Assembly: GCA_964596105.1 (NCBI GenBank)
Contig: CAZQRT010000071.1
Coordinates: 1-5,983 of the forward strand
DNA length: 5,983 nucleotides
Source: CAJUOR01 sp964596105
Lineage (GTDB): Bacteria > Bacillota_I > Bacilli_A > Erysipelotrichales > Coprobacillaceae
Direction of reading: 5' to 3'
This document shows positions 5,395 through 5,983 of this stretch, piece by piece (the first letter of the stretch is position 1; each line of letters starts with the position of its first letter). Both the position numbers and the translations under genes were made by a program. Under the pieces are notes generated by a model that searched no databases, was not told where the DNA came from, and saw only the letters and a program-made list of their open reading frames with translations.

Positions 5395-5879
5395 GGCGTC
5401 ACCAGCAGCCTTTCCGGCTCATCTTTTTCGGCGTCCAGGACCGTGCCGCTGATCTTGTACTGCTTTAAGACAAAAGCGGTGCTCGTGCCGGTGACCGAGG
5501 GAATGCAGGCCAGCTTGCTGCCGACGAAGTTGGCGATCTCCTGCATGGTTTTGCCGTGGATCATGACGACAAACTCGGTGTCGCCGCTTAACAGATACAT
5601 CGTGTCAACCTCGGGATAGCGGTAGATCGCCCGGGCGATGCGGTCATAGCCGTATTCCCGCTCCGGGGTGACTTTCACGCTGATCAGGGCCATGACGTGA
5701 TCCTGGCTGGTCTTGTCCCAGTTGATCAGGGTATGGTAACCGCAGATGACGCGTTCTTTCTCCAGTTCACTCATGGTGTTTAAAACATTTTCTTCACTTT
5801 CATTCAAGGCGTCCGCGAGCATCGTGACTGACATGCGGCCGTCTTTCGCCAGCATCTTCAACAAGCTGTTGACATCCAT
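5391..5879 (-). CDS. Lrp/AsnC family transcriptional regulator
   Basis: This is a 162-residue feast/famine regulator. Residues 1-50 form the AsnC-type winged helix-turn-helix (DGRMSVTMLADALNESEENV, then ELEKERVICGY, the usual start of the wing). Residues 62-140 form the RAM effector-binding and oligomerisation domain, with the turn SGDTEFVV at 98-105 in place of the common TGDYDF. A short charged tail follows (about 145-162). Such proteins bind DNA as dimers or octamers and sense amino acids. The start ATG has AAAGGAG (5894-5888) 8 bases upstream. It lies 15 bases after an upstream gene and overlaps the aminotransferase by 4 bases, the same pairing as B. subtilis alaR-alaT (yugG-yugH). It most likely controls its own operon in response to the aminotransferase product, probably alanine; the ligand is inferred from context. 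Confidence 0.93.
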   Translation of the reverse strand: MDVNSLLKMLAKDGRMSVTMLADALNESEENVLNTMSELEKERVICGYHTLINWDKTSQDHVMALISVKVTPEREYGYDRIARAIYRYPEVDTMYLLSGDTEFVVMIHGKTMQEIANFVGSKLACIPSVTGTSTAFVLKQYKISGTVLDAEKDEPERLLVTP

Positions 5880-5894
5880 ACTGCCTGCTCCTTT

Positions 5895-5983
5895 CTAGTA
5901 ATGGATACTGATTAAATCGTGTTCTTTCAAATAAGCCTTTAATTCCGGACTTCTTAAGATCGCCATCTCTCTGGCGCGCGGCA
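5895..5983 (-). CDS. C-terminal end of an unidentified gene (partial, runs off the window)
   Basis: Reading leftward from the window edge, one minus frame stays open for 28 codons and ends at TAG (5897-5895). Its last residues read ...SPELKAYLKEHDLISIHY, a helix-then-strand ending that looks like real protein. One of the other two minus frames stops at once. The third runs on through the ribosome binding site and start of the Lrp-type gene, so it is unlikely to be coding. The TAG abuts the AAAGGAG of the Lrp-type gene, leaving 15 intergenic bases, as expected for a co-transcribed upstream gene. The family cannot be recognised from so little sequence. Confidence 0.6.
   Translation of the reverse strand, partial: PRAREMAILRSPELKAYLKEHDLISIHY

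Overview
The window looks like a chromosomal segment of a low- to mid-GC Gram-positive bacterium (Bacillota; a Clostridia- or Erysipelotrichia-like lineage is my guess, not shown by the sequence). The reasons are strong AGGAGG-type ribosome binding sites, extended -10 promoters of the TRTGnTATAAT type, an Lrp/AsnC regulator coupled to an AlaT-like aminotransferase, and an EF-G paralogue of the type common in this phylum. No rRNA, tRNA, CRISPR array, transposase or integrase is visible.

Left side, plus strand (1-2069). A likely Rho-independent terminator (56-83) closes a transcript that arrives from outside the window. It is followed by a 463-residue MATE-family multidrug/cation efflux protein (129-1520). 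After only 58 bases comes a 149-residue P-loop protein (1579-2028) that resembles BrxF, the small ATPase of type 3 BREX phage-defence systems, but no other BREX gene is present. It has its own extended -10 promoter inside a 10-bp inverted repeat, and its own terminator (2039-2069). Its base composition is clearly more AT-rich than that of its neighbours.

Right side, minus strand (2071-5983). Reading leftward from the right edge there are: the last 28 codons of an unidentified gene, an Lrp/AsnC regulator (5391-5879), and a class I/II aminotransferase (4228-5394) whose GTG start overlaps the regulator stop as GTGA. This is a compact operon, probably a feedback-regulated amino-acid (alanine-type) transamination unit. 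Downstream of it, behind a separate extended -10 promoter, lies a full-length EF-G paralogue (2100-4166). Its five EF-G domains are intact, but its guanine-recognition motifs have drifted (NGLD in place of NKxD, GTQ in place of GSA). A strong terminator (2071-2098) ends it, back to back with the BrxF-like terminator.

The genes do not form one pathway. They are three units: transporter, then orphan BrxF-like ATPase, on the plus strand; regulator plus aminotransferase on the minus strand; and the translational GTPase paralogue on the minus strand. The points most worth a second look are the orphan BrxF-like ATPase with its operator-like promoter, and the altered G4/G5 motifs of the EF-G paralogue.
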